From Viscum album (lineage: Eukaryota; Streptophyta; Magnoliopsida; Santalales; Viscaceae), in NCBI GenBank assembly GCA_963277665.1, contig OY728165.1, positions 1,147,930,050-1,147,994,049 on the forward strand: a stretch of DNA of 64,000 nt. Direction: 5' to 3'. The position numbers were made by a program, and so were the translations under genes. Below, in pieces: positions 13,590-23,440 of this stretch; position 1 is the first letter of the stretch, and each line of letters begins with the position of its first letter. The notes below the pieces were generated by a model that was given only the letters and a program-made list of their open reading frames with translations, searched no databases and was not told the origin of the DNA.

Positions 13590-14200
13590 GGTGATGTGAA
13601 ACTCACCCTGTGGTGATAATAGTCGAAGACTACCTGGAAAGGAACTAACCAGTCCATCCTATGAATGACATCATAGCATGTCATCTCTAGGAAATAGAGG
13701 TCCCATAAAAAATTGACACGCACTAACCCATAGAGGGAACTCCCTGCACAAACGTACACTAGTCGTTCTAGTCCCCAATGGAGTGTCTAGCATCAAGATA
13801 TCAGTAGAGGAAAAGATTCAAAGACCAAGGCTCTCCACAACAGAAACATATATAATGCTATGGGAAGCCCCTGTATCGAACAGATAAAAAGATAAAACAG
13901 AGGCTAGTAAGATCGTACCTTGAACTGTAGAGGTTCTAGGATCCTGCTCCTACTGGGTCCACTCCACTGCAAAAGTCTTGCCTGTACCGTGGCTCTGTGA
14001 CCCTGCTTGACAACTCTGATTTGATCCACCCTAATGTACAAAAATCCCAGTGACTGACTGCCATGGCCAAAACCTCCACCTCAGCCTGAATAGCAGTAAT
14101 AAATCTAGTTCCCCAACTAGTGAGAAACTGGTGGCACTTCTCCTAAACGTGGAGTCATAGAAGAGCCCATGTCACTAGCTGCTGGTGAGAAGATATGACA
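13590..14200 (-). pseudogene. Aspartic protease of element B
   Basis: The minus strand near 13843-13895 reads FYLFDTGASHSIIYVSVVES, containing an intact DTG catalytic motif with the usual flanking ASHS of retroviral-type proteases. The C-terminal part follows at about 13590-13700, where GLVSSFPGSL and GEFHIT-like segments match the GMDWL...V.F.T end of the family, but with stops. The protease would have processed the Gag-Pol polyprotein. The stretch between the gag zinc knuckle and DTG is readable in a shifted frame. Confidence 0.8.
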
Positions 14201-14233
14201 GAAGCACTAAAGGTGACCCATCTATCCACAAGA

Positions 14234-15160
14234 TCAGCATTCCACTAGGACTATTGGGAAACATGGCCTCATATGACCACTCTTCCCACACTGGTAGCAC
14301 ACCATCTGGCTACCAGAAGATGCATCCCACCTACTCTGATCTCCTCGTGCAGTCTCCTTGCGGCGCTTCCTGGTATCAGTAGGAGGAGTACTAACTCTGG
14401 ATGTCGAACCGCCTAGGCTCATAGATCTAGAATCCCTCAGACTACACTGTGTGATCAGTTCCTCGTTGATGATAGAGGATATCAAAGTCAACCTAAAGAT
14501 GTTCACCAGTGATCGGATGGGGTGCTTCAGACCATCCCCAAACTCTCGTGCAAGGAATAACTCATCTCCCTGTATAATAGGTGTAAAGCACTACAGCTTC
14601 GTGATGCAAGATGAATACTCCATAACAGTGAGAGTACCCTTCTCTGGACTCATGAACTCTCAGGCTTGATCAGACCTTAAGGTCTCCGGATAGAAGTAAT
14701 GGTAGAAGATTCCCCAAAACTTATCCCAAGACATATTCTTTTGGCGTCCCGCCTGTGAGACCACATCCCACCACCACTTGGAGGAGTCACGATTCATGTA
14801 GGTAGTGAGCTTCACCCTCTTCTCTGGAGGTATATCCAGATGCTCAAAAATCATCAGTGTGGATTCTAGCCATGACTCTGCAGCCTGGGGTCCTCCATCC
14901 CCTGAGAAAGTAGGAGCATGCTGCTTGGAGACCCGCGTCATATCAACCATCGATGGGGTAGGAGACGATGCTCCTTGAAAAGTATGCATCATACTCAGAA
15001 AGCCTTCCCTAAACTGTGAATATGCACCTATGTCAGGTAAAACTATTGGTTCCAAGGTTGGAACAACTGGAGGATCTGCAGGTAGTTTCTAATCAGCCAT
15101 GTCTGGTGTCTGATCACAGTGTGGAAACTGGTGCACAACCGGAGGACGTCTTGGTGGCAT
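14234..15160 (-). pseudogene. gag of element B, one frame with three nonsense codons
   Basis: The start at 15160 gives MPPRRPP, a common beginning of plant Gypsy gag. One frame then runs for about 309 codons with only three stops (TAG at 15091, TGA at 14662, TAG at 14593). It contains the retrotransposon gag core: PTFSGDGGPQAAESWLE, KRVKLTTYM, SKWWWDVVSQ and FYHYFYPETLR. It ends with a zinc knuckle at 14261-14299 (CYQCGKSGHMRPC), where His to last Cys spans three residues instead of four, followed by loss of frame. Gag forms the particle and binds RNA. The stops could each come from a C-to-T change (CAG or CGA). Confidence 0.85.
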
Positions 15161-15239
15161 GATTCTGCAAGGTCAAGCACACCTTAGATCATGATTATCA
15201 AGGATTGAAAACAAGGAGTGTAATAAGGGAAAAGGAGAA

Positions 15240-16030
15240 AGAAAGCATTCAAGTGTCACAAAACATGACTACACGGCATGCACAATTCCTACACAACATG
15301 TTACATGAAGCCATTTACATGGGTGTGTACTCTTGCCTATACGGGACGTGTAACACCCCAGACACACGACGTGTTGTCTAAACACATGGAGTGTACTTGA
15401 ATCCCCTTTCCCTGCTCGATTCCTTATATATGGTTAATTCACACAGCTGTCCTAAGGAAAGAATACACGGCGTGTTCAAGATAGACACGATGTGTACTAG
15501 AGAAGCTTCACCTGGCCTGTGTTGTTAGTTACATGGCATGTGTACCCAAATTACACTACACGGCTTTCTCCGGACGGACATGGTGTGTACTAAGAATTCC
15601 CAACAGAACATGTGGTTAGATACATGGCCGACGACAAGTCTAACAATAAACGGTGTGTTCCAGATGGACATGGTGTGTATGAGAAAGGATAACACCGACC
15701 CGTGTTGTTCATGACAAGGTCGGGTACCTGGGTCAGAATACATGGAGTATTCAATGTGAACACATCGTGTATAGATTAAGTTCTTATCCATCTATGTTGT
15801 TGGTTACATAGATGGACATAGGGTCGAAACTACATAGTGTGTTCAAACAGTACATGACATGTTCCTACCAGACATCCCCCATCCAATTTCTCTGCCCACA
15901 TGGCCTATGACACGGTTAGAGACTACCAGTCATGTAAATAAAGTACACGACATGTACTAAAGAAAAATCATTTCTTCCTGAATTGAAGAACATATGGAGT
16001 GTACATAACACTACACAACCATTATTCTAG
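15240..16030. repeat. Untranslated leader of element B with dyad-symmetric ACACGG.GTGT repeats
   Basis: Between gag and the primer site the sequence repeats a short near-palindrome of the form ACACGGCGTGTNC or ACATGGNGTGTAC roughly every 30-50 bp, for example near 15364, 15464, 15484, 15576, 15664 and 15945. Related copies occur near one LTR end (10230-10410 and 18530-18700). The minus-strand open frame 15525-15791 is a by-product of this repeat, not a gene. Confidence 0.65.
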
Positions 16031-16702
16031 GTTTTTTCAGACATTAAGCCTCAGAAATGACTCCAGAACCCAGAAAAACTCTTAAACAGACATTTAAAGT
16101 GCCGAATTTCAATCTGTGAGGGCCCATACTCCCCGTGAATCAAATCTAATCATTTTATACACATTATAAACAAGGTAAACTACACAATTATTCACTATTT
16201 TTTCCCATGAGGGCCCATAACACCTCAAGAACCAAAATTTGGCATTCATTCAAATGAAAACTTATACAAACAATACCTTATCAAATAGCTGGTATTTTTA
16301 TTAAGGAATATTTCACAACATCATGCATATTCGACACAACATCTGTCACAACAACATAAAATCACTAATGCATCCTTGATGGCATGGAAAGAATGCATGA
16401 CATGTGATTTATAGCAAGTGGCTATATGATGCATGAGATGGCATACCCCCATCTCATTAGGTTGAGACACAAATAGAACCTCAATGACATCAACACTAAT
16501 AGAAAAAAACATGTGTATCACCCTACGGTGAAATTCAAATTAACCGTAAAGTTATAAAACCCAAAAAATTGCATTAAACGAGGTAGATTGTCTTTTCCCT
16601 ATTCATGGGTTAGCTACTCCCGGGCACAACATATTACCAAGTACCTATTCCTTCATATCCCAGGCTAAAGGCTCCAAACAGTAAGTCAAGGGAAAAGGTA
16701 TA
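16031..16702. other. Rest of element B leader, no gene seen
   Basis: Between the dyad repeats and the primer site. A near-duplicate GAGGGCCCATA phrase occurs at about 16118 and 16209. No coding sequence is recognised. Confidence 0.5.
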
Positions 16703-16703
16703 T

Positions 16704-16715
16704 CCACTGATACCA
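16704..16715 (-). promoter_or_regulatory. Primer binding site of element B
   Basis: The minus strand reads TGGTATCAGTGG, close to the initiator-Met primer site TGGTATCAGAGC, three bases from the inner edge of the right-hand LTR. This identifies the 16719-18778 copy as the 5' LTR. Confidence 0.85.
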
Positions 16716-16718
16716 CTT

Positions 16719-18778
16719 TGTAATGTCCCGATTCCGGTAGCAACCCAGAGGCGCTCCGTACTCGGTTGGTCACATGGCCTCAAGCACTTTTCCCCAAATG
16801 CTAGAGGATACCGAATAGCAGCGAGGGCCTTGGGTGTGATAGTGGGGAAACTATTCCCTCATTGGAAGAGTAACACAACAGAAAGGAAACAAATACACAA
16901 TAGGGGAAGCAATAAATATACCAACAACAGTAATAGCAGAAGACTGGAATAACAGACAACTGAAGTCCATATATTAATGTTTAAAGGTACATGTGTCTAG
17001 GAAAGTATCAATACAAGTCACAATGATGGAATAAAAACAGTAATAATCCATTGTACAAAAGAAACAAATAAACAGCTCCTCAACATCGAAAACCTATGCT
17101 TTGTCTCATGCTGTCCAGTTTCACAGCAAGTCAAGTACATGACGTAGAAGGGCACCTTCCCTTGTCTATACCTGCATCAATATTATCTATTTGGGATAAA
17201 AAGCATGGACCAAACAAGGTGTTAGACTAAATACCAGTAGGAAACCACCCAAATATCTATTCCTAATAGTCAATGAATATTGGGAAGGTAAAAGTATAGA
17301 AGTAATAAACAAGAATGTAATCAGTAGAAAACAATTCCACATATCAAAAGCATATAATAAAGAATATATAAAGAATCTATGAGGAAGTACTCAAAGTCAA
17401 TTCCCCTTATAGTCAAAAGTAATTTAAGACACTCTGAGGAATCTCACACGGTCAATTCCCCTTATAGTCTAAGGTAAGTCAAGGACTCTCTGAGGAAACT
17501 CACATGGTCAATTCCACTTATACCCTTAATTTCATGGACTCTATATGGAATCTCACTCGGTCAATTCCCCTTATAGCCCCATGTGGTTCAAAGACTCTAT
17601 GAGGAAGCTCACTTGGCCAATTCCCCTTATAGTCTAAAGAAATCAAGGAATATCTAAGGAAGCTCACTCGGTCAATTCCCTTTATATCCCCACGTGGTGC
17701 TAGGCTCTCTGAAGATGCTCACTTGATCAATCTCCCTTATTTCCAAAAGTGCTCCAAGACTCTCTGAGAAAGCTCACCCGGTCCATTCCCCTTATAGTAT
17801 ACTACAATAGGTTCTCATGGCCCTGTGTTGGTCAACGAGCATAGTAGTGTAATATGGCTAAGTGAACCTATAGAAATACTTTTCCAAACAGTCTACAGTA
17901 AAACAAGCATGTCAGAATACAACACTACATCCTACAACAACAGGCATGGAAAACAGGAAAGGCTGCCAAACTGGCTAAACCAGACCAAAAAGTCATAAAC
18001 AGAATGTGCAAGGGAAATAAATCCAATTAATTGCAATCAACCCTAGTCATATTCAAGTTACCTCTACATAAGAATACAATAATGGATGGAAAACAATAGG
18101 GGTAAAACGGTAAACACCAAATACCCCGTTCAATGGTATGGGTGGAATTTGCCAATAATACTCAAAGACTTTGAATGGAAAGGCACCAACCACCTACCCC
18201 GGGGTTACGAGATCACTATATGTGAACCTCATAGCTTGAATCTCCCTAGAACGTTGAAGATCTACAAAAAAATATAAAACGTTCAATCCACGATAACTTA
18301 GAAAAGAGGAGGAAATGGAAAACGATGCTCTAGGAGAAGGAAGAACTCACTGATGTGATTCCTACACAACCAACTGTGTTTGATTATGAGGAATGATGGA
18401 GGCTTGGGGGATCATTAAAGATCTACGGCCATATGGAATCTCTCTGATGAACGAGGACTAGAAGATGGGTTTTTGTCCGTTAGACATGACCTCAGTGCAT
18501 TTAATGAAAAAAAACAAAATATATAGCATTTACTTTTGGAGTAAATGGAGTGTAATTATCGTGTTTGTACTCTACGTTAGGCATTTACAAGTAACTCCCA
18601 CAAGACCATGTGTGTGGAAACTACCCGCCCAACACATGGCCTCATACAATAAGGATGTACAATGTGTGTACTCATAAAGTACACGGCGTGTTCTTAGAAA
18701 ATTTCCAGAAAACCCTCTTTTTCCCTAATACAAACATAAAAGGAAAACATACCTGAAAGAATGGTCTGGGATCTTCCA
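16719..18778 (-). repeat. 5' LTR of element B
   Basis: Matches 8400-10495 along its whole length and carries the same eight-unit internal array. The outer end is GATCTTCCA, aligned with GTTCGTACA of the other LTR. The frame 18086-18277 and others inside are not genes. Confidence 0.88.
17373..17802. repeat. Tandem array, 8 x about 54 bp, in B 5' LTR
   Basis: The same eight diverged units as at 9102-9530, in the same order, with the GGTCAATTCCCCTTATAG core. Unit number and total length are unchanged between the LTRs. Confidence 0.85.
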
Positions 18779-20456
18779 TATATTATAAATTATTTCATGT
18801 TATTTAACTAATATATAGAAATAATATTAAGTAATATAAAACTAGTTTGTGATGTTGGGAAAAAACGATAAAAATAAACTAAACATTTATCATTAACATT
18901 TTATCAAATTAATAATATTCATGTATTAAACAAAAACAATAAATAGGGCCATTTAATCTTATGTAAGTTCCTGAATATATTTTAATTTCACTTTTGTAGT
19001 TTTATTTTCTATTGAAAATAAAATATATAATTATACACAAATGAACTGACTAATAAACCATGAAAATAAAGCACCTGAAATAACGAAAATAATGAAATAC
19101 TATTAATAGAAAGATGGTAATATTTTATAATAGGATCATATATGGTTTTTTAAATATGAATATAATTATATAATGAATTAGTAATATTTTTTTATCCATT
19201 ATAAAGGTGATTAAATAATGTTACACTAAAGGGAAGAATGGGGTAAGGGTTTTCACAACTCACTTCTACTTTATTGAGATATTTGCTATATTCTCTTCGT
19301 ATTTATACTTTGTAGTGTGTATACATATATTTGATATATAATATCATAAATCTATTAATATTCTTGGTATTAAATCTTTCATTTAATAATTATTAATTTT
19401 TGGGGGTGCATGATTCGATTGAGTATGAAGTGGTAATGGATTTCTTAACTCAATTTTCAATTATTTGGTTGAACTTCTATTCCATTAATTATGTCAAGAT
19501 GATGTTATGTATGCAACAAAAAGTAATTATATTATGTTTTATTTATACTTGTTTTATTTGTATTTATAAAATATATACATAATCTATTAATTTGATTATT
19601 TTCTAAATCATATTTCATGTTTATATACGGTATTTAATTTGATAGTTATCTGATTAACTGGGGAAATAATGTTAAATTGATACCTTTCACTCAATAAGGA
19701 TATTTTTTATAGTAATTTTTTTTGTGAATAAAATATAATATTTTAAATATGAGGAATGTTATGTACATGCATGATATGGGTTAGGGAACAATTAATGCAA
19801 TCCCCTCAATGCATCTATATTCTCATGAGATGAGTCTGATGGCCATACCGGATAGGTTTCTACCCACATACATAATCTAGAAAGAGGATTGATCTTGATA
19901 GAAACAATATAGATGATATATCTTTATATTTTATAAGTACTACATTATTAATTCCATAATTATTGTTATTCATTACGATTAATTGATTGGTTATAATATC
20001 CACGGTCCAGTTGCATGCTCATGTGATTATTTATATGGAATTATTTGATCATCTTTCATTCCTCCAAAATTATGCGCATGTTATTAATTAATGGAACGTT
20101 TCCTCAATTATTTACCTTTAAATTATTATAATTATTATTTATTCTTGATAAATACTGCCATATTTAACCCTTAATGAGTATTCGAGCTCACCCTATTCTT
20201 ATATTTTATTTTTCCCCAGGTTCTCATGAAATTAAATATTTTGGATTTTCATGGTTATGATAATGGGAATAATTGTTTTCCAAGAGATAATAATTTTTAA
20301 ATTTGATGTATGAAATGTAACTTGAATTTCTAAAATGTATCAAGTTTACCAAGACAAATAAGCTATTCGGTCCTTTGGTATGTGGTTTCATGTATCTTAT
20401 TTTTAAGTTATAATGTATGGCACTGACTCTAGGATACTGGAGTCTGGGTCTTTAAA
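18779..20456 (+). repeat. 3' LTR of element A, right part
   Basis: Resumes the A LTR after element B. 18840-19000 matches 3060-3200 of the 5' LTR, and 19790-19870 matches 4000-4075 including the palindrome TCTCATGAGA (19821-19830). It ends near GGGTCTTTAAA, aligned with GGTCATTATA of the other copy. The B target duplication TATAT is at 18779-18783. Confidence 0.8.
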
Positions 20457-21253
20457 ACTCCTATTTCATCCATGTCTGGGGAATGAGTAAATGATTTATA
20501 TGTTTGATAAGGGATTCGGGTTATTTTACAGTAGATATATCACTAAATATAATGACTAGAGTTATATTGATAAAAGACATAATAATATGTATAAATAAAT
20601 TAGTATACAAAAAATTTATTTTTGTTTCCAGTTATTAACTTTGAATTTTGTTTCACATAAATATTTTATATATTTTTTATATTATAGATTTACATTAGTA
20701 AAAACATTTTTATTCAATAATTTTTATTTTCTTCATATTTTTTGTACAAATCATAAAATGACATATAAGTACATAGAATAAGAATTTTAATACATAGAAT
20801 CAATACTGTATCAACACAATAGTTATATAAAAATTTTAAATTGGGAATTCCAAATGATCCAAAAAATATTATGAAAATTATTTCAAGGAAAAATCAGAAA
20901 ATCTATAATATAATATCATTGAATCATAAATATTTTCCAAAACAATTGGTTATAAAATACTAAAATAAACTTGTTATAAATTGATTGAAAAAATTTAATA
21001 CTAAAACTAAGGTCGACGTTAAAATGCTATATTATTTTATATTTTTTATAGTGATTTTACTTTTTAATTCATTTTAAATTCTCTCATAGTTATTCAGGCT
21101 TCTATCTAGGGCTATTTGTAATATCAATTATTTGATTTTATTTTAATTTGAATCCATTAGGAATTGATAACTATCTATTTCCTTCACACTTCTTAAATTA
21201 ATTTTACTTGGGGGTTTAACACCTTCTGATTTAAAGGCACCATCTATTCTCTT
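20457..21253. other. AT-rich DNA, no gene seen
   Basis: Between element A and the CACTA-like element. Nothing recognisable. Confidence 0.5.
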
Positions 21254-21276
21254 TGGCACTTCTACAATACCCCTTT

Positions 21277-21600
21277 TATCAGCGCTAAAACCCCTATTTT
21301 ATTAGCTCTAGAAAAGAGATCTTAAATTCGGAGAAGATAAATGGGGGTCCCCTTTATCTGAACTCCAAAAAGTGCTGATAATGACACCTTTTATCTGCGC
21401 TAAAAAAGCACTGATAAAAGGGGTCTTTTATCAGCGCTAAAACAAAGCGCTGATAAAAGGGTCCCTTATCAGCACTTTGTTTTAGCACTGATAAAAGGGT
21501 CATTTAACTGTGCTTCCATTATCAGACTTTCCTTTTTAGCGCTGATAAAGGAACCCTTTTATCATCTTTTTTTAAAAGTGCTGATAAAAGTTTAAAAAAA
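21277..21600. repeat. Left subterminal array of TTATCAGCGC inverted repeats
   Basis: At least nine copies in alternating orientation, for example TTTATCAGCGCTAAAA near 21276 and 21429, and its reverse forms AAAGCGCTGATAAAAGG, TTTAGCACTGATAAAAGGG and TTTAGCGCTGATAAAGG. Adjacent copies can form stem-loops. A further copy lies near 21741. Confidence 0.85.
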
Positions 21601-21769
21601 TAAAAAAATAAACAAAATTAAAAAAAATTAAAAAATCCTTCCAATCGGGGGGCTTTTATAGTGCTTGAGCCCCCCATTTTAAGCCACTTTTCCGCCGCCC
21701 TCCAGTGCCCACACACACCCCCCTCCTCCCTTTATCAGCGCTAGCTTTCATATACCCCCATGCGCCCAC

Positions 21770-21846
21770 TCCCCTGCCTCCACCAGGTTTTGAACTTGAG
21801 ACCTCCCCCCTGCGCGCCTAAGCCCTTACCACTCCTCTATTTTGAT
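21770..21846 (-). repeat. Possible tRNA-derived SINE head inside the CACTA-like element
   Basis: The minus strand has an A-box-like TAGAGGAGTGG (21829-21839) and, about 32 bp downstream, a B-box-like AGTTCAAAACC (21786-21796; 10 of 11 positions of GGTTCRANNCC). Spacing and sequence suit a tRNA-derived SINE head. No cloverleaf is evident, so this is not a tRNA gene. SINE body, tail and target duplication were not found. Confidence 0.4.
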
Positions 21847-21861
21847 TTGTTTTACATTTCA

Positions 21862-22395
21862 TGATATATATATATATATATAGTTATATTTATTCATATA
21901 GTAATATATATATATATAGTATATTAATATATATATATAGTTATATTAATATATAACTATATTTATGTATATATATACATTTTTAGTTATATTTATTCAT
22001 ATAGAAATATATATTAATATTAATATACATATAGTTATATTTATATATATATATAGTTATATTAATATATATATGTAGTTATATTAGTATATCTATATAT
22101 ATATATATAGTTATATTTATTCTAATATAGTAATATATATTTATATTAATATATACAGATATATAGTTATATTAATATATATATATAGTTACATTAATAT
22201 ATATAGTTATATTAATATATATATATATATATATATTTATAGTGATATTAATATATATGTTTATAGTGATATTAATATATATATTTATAGTAATATTAAT
22301 ATATATATGCAGTTATATTAATATGTTTATATAGTTAGATTAAAATATATATATATAGTTAGATTAATATATATGTATATAAATAGTCATATATT
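21862..22395. repeat. TA-rich microsatellite / low-complexity array
   Basis: About 530 bp of (TA)n interspersed with AGTTATATTAATATATATA-like units, forming a higher-order repeat of roughly 25-40 bp inside the CACTA-like element. Confidence 0.85.
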
Positions 22396-22599
22396 TGTAT
22401 TTTAAATAAAATGGATATTATTTATTATTTAGATAATTATAATATATTTTATATGTAAATATATTTTATTAATTATATTTATAATTAAATTTTTATGTGT
22501 GCATATATAAAAAATATGTATTTATTGTTATATATTTGATTATAAATAGCAGTTTATTTTAAAAAAAGATAAAATTTCAAAGACATAATATCAATATTA

Positions 22600-22890
22600 A
22601 TGTAATACCTAGTAATAAATTCAGTCCCCACAAAAAAAATCCAATAATAGCGCCTTAAACGAGGCTGGAAATCCACAAAAGTTTTAAAAATCAGGGTACC
22701 TCAACTAAAAACTCAGTTTTATAGGACTTCTGGGCCTTTTATGGCCTTGAAAAAACCTTTACCAGGGTTCCCCTGGTCACAATGACGTATATCTCATCGT
22801 AGGCTTTGATTTGAAATGTGTTAGAGCTCAAACGGACACCCAGATCAAAAGTTATGGTCATTTGATGTTCGAGTTATGTTTTCAACATAT
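22600..22890. other. GC-richer interior segment of the CACTA-like element
   Basis: Moderate complexity sequence including GCTCAAACGGACACCCAGAT. No reading frame is recognised. It may be a conserved internal part of the element or a fragment of another repeat. Confidence 0.35.
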
Positions 22891-23167
22891 TTGGGATCTT
22901 TTATTTTTTATTTTTTTACTCTTCAAATTGTTATTAAATGACTATTACTCCATAATAATTAGCAAATTTCTAATTAAAAATATTTTTTAATTTTTTATAG
23001 CCATTTTCACTAAATGTCTTATATATTCAGTGTAAATGTATATTTATACTTATCTAAAATATATTTAAAATTTTATTTAAAAAATATATATTATATTGAT
23101 ATCAATATAACTATATCTACATATTTAAATATTATTATACTTTTTTTAATGAATTTTTATGGAAGTA

Positions 23168-23437
23168 GACCCCTTATCAGTGCTTTTAGAAAAAGGGCTG
23201 ATAACAACCCCCCTTTATCAGTACAAACGAAAAATCGCTGATAAAGGGGGGTACCTTTAACAGCGCTAAAAAAAGTGCTGTTAAAGGGGGTACCATTATC
23301 AAATGGAAAAAAAGCACTGAAAAAGGGTAATTTTATCAGAATATTTTTTAGCATTGATAAAGGCACTCCTTTATCAGGGCTTTTTTGTTAGCGCAGATAA
23401 AATTGTGGCGCTGGGAAAAACTATTTTTGTGGTAGTG
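23168..23437. repeat. Right subterminal array and terminus of the CACTA-like element
   Basis: Copies of the TTATCAG(C/T)GC unit alternate in orientation (near 23175, 23195, 23215, 23236, 23256, 23274, 23370) up to the terminal GGTAGTG. The minus-strand frame 23157-23366 is repeat-derived, not a gene. Confidence 0.8.
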
Positions 23438-23440
23438 TGG

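Larger units (their letters stand above)
8400..18778 (-). mobile_element. Element B: Ty3/Gypsy retrotransposon nested in the LTR of A
   Basis: A 10.4 kb insertion with LTRs at 8400-10495 and 16719-18778. Flanking 5-mers are TAAAT and TATAT, a target duplication with one change, and removing B restores continuity with the intact LTR of A. The reverse complement of an initiator-Met primer site lies beside the right LTR and a polypurine tract beside the left one, so B reads on the minus strand. The order gag, protease, RT, RNase H, integrase is typical of Ty3/Gypsy. All genes carry stops or frameshifts. The LTR ends facing 8400 and 16719 (TGTAATGTCCCGG / TGTAATGTCCCGA) look about 80 % alike over the first 200 bp. 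Confidence 0.9.
1309..20456 (+). mobile_element. Element A: decayed Ty3/Gypsy-type element with very long LTRs and short interior
   Basis: Two direct copies of about 3.36 kb (1309-4664 and 6708-20456, the second split by element B) flank a 2.04 kb interior. The right LTR begins TGTAACACCC, a common start of plant Gypsy LTRs, and the left copy aligns with it from 1309. A degenerate initiator-Met primer site follows the left LTR and a purine tract precedes the right one, so the element reads on the plus strand. The interior has gag zinc-knuckle and possible protease remnants but is far too short for a full gag-pol (about 5 kb). No convincing 5-bp target duplication remains. The LTRs are related to those of elements D, E and F. 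Confidence 0.75.
21257..23437. mobile_element. Non-autonomous CACTA-like (CMC) DNA transposon
   Basis: The left end is CACTTCTACAATA and the right end, read inward on the minus strand, is CACTACCACAAAAATAG, giving CACT-type inverted termini. Both ends are flanked by TGG (21254-21256 and 23438-23440), the 3-bp duplication typical of CACTA elements. Both subterminal regions are filled with inverted and direct copies of TTATCAGCGC, the layout in which related transposases bind. There is no transposase frame. At 2.18 kb it would be a non-autonomous derivative needing a helper. The interior holds a GC-rich block, an RNA polymerase III box pair and a long TA-rich microsatellite. Confidence 0.75.

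Noticed and set aside
15525..15791. 88-codon minus-strand frame rich in His, Cys and Met
   Set aside because: It is generated by the ACACGG.GTGT repeats of the element B leader.
21862..22395. Replication origin or matrix-attachment region suggested by extreme AT content
   Set aside because: The TA-rich array is plain low-complexity sequence inside a transposon; nothing else supports such a role.
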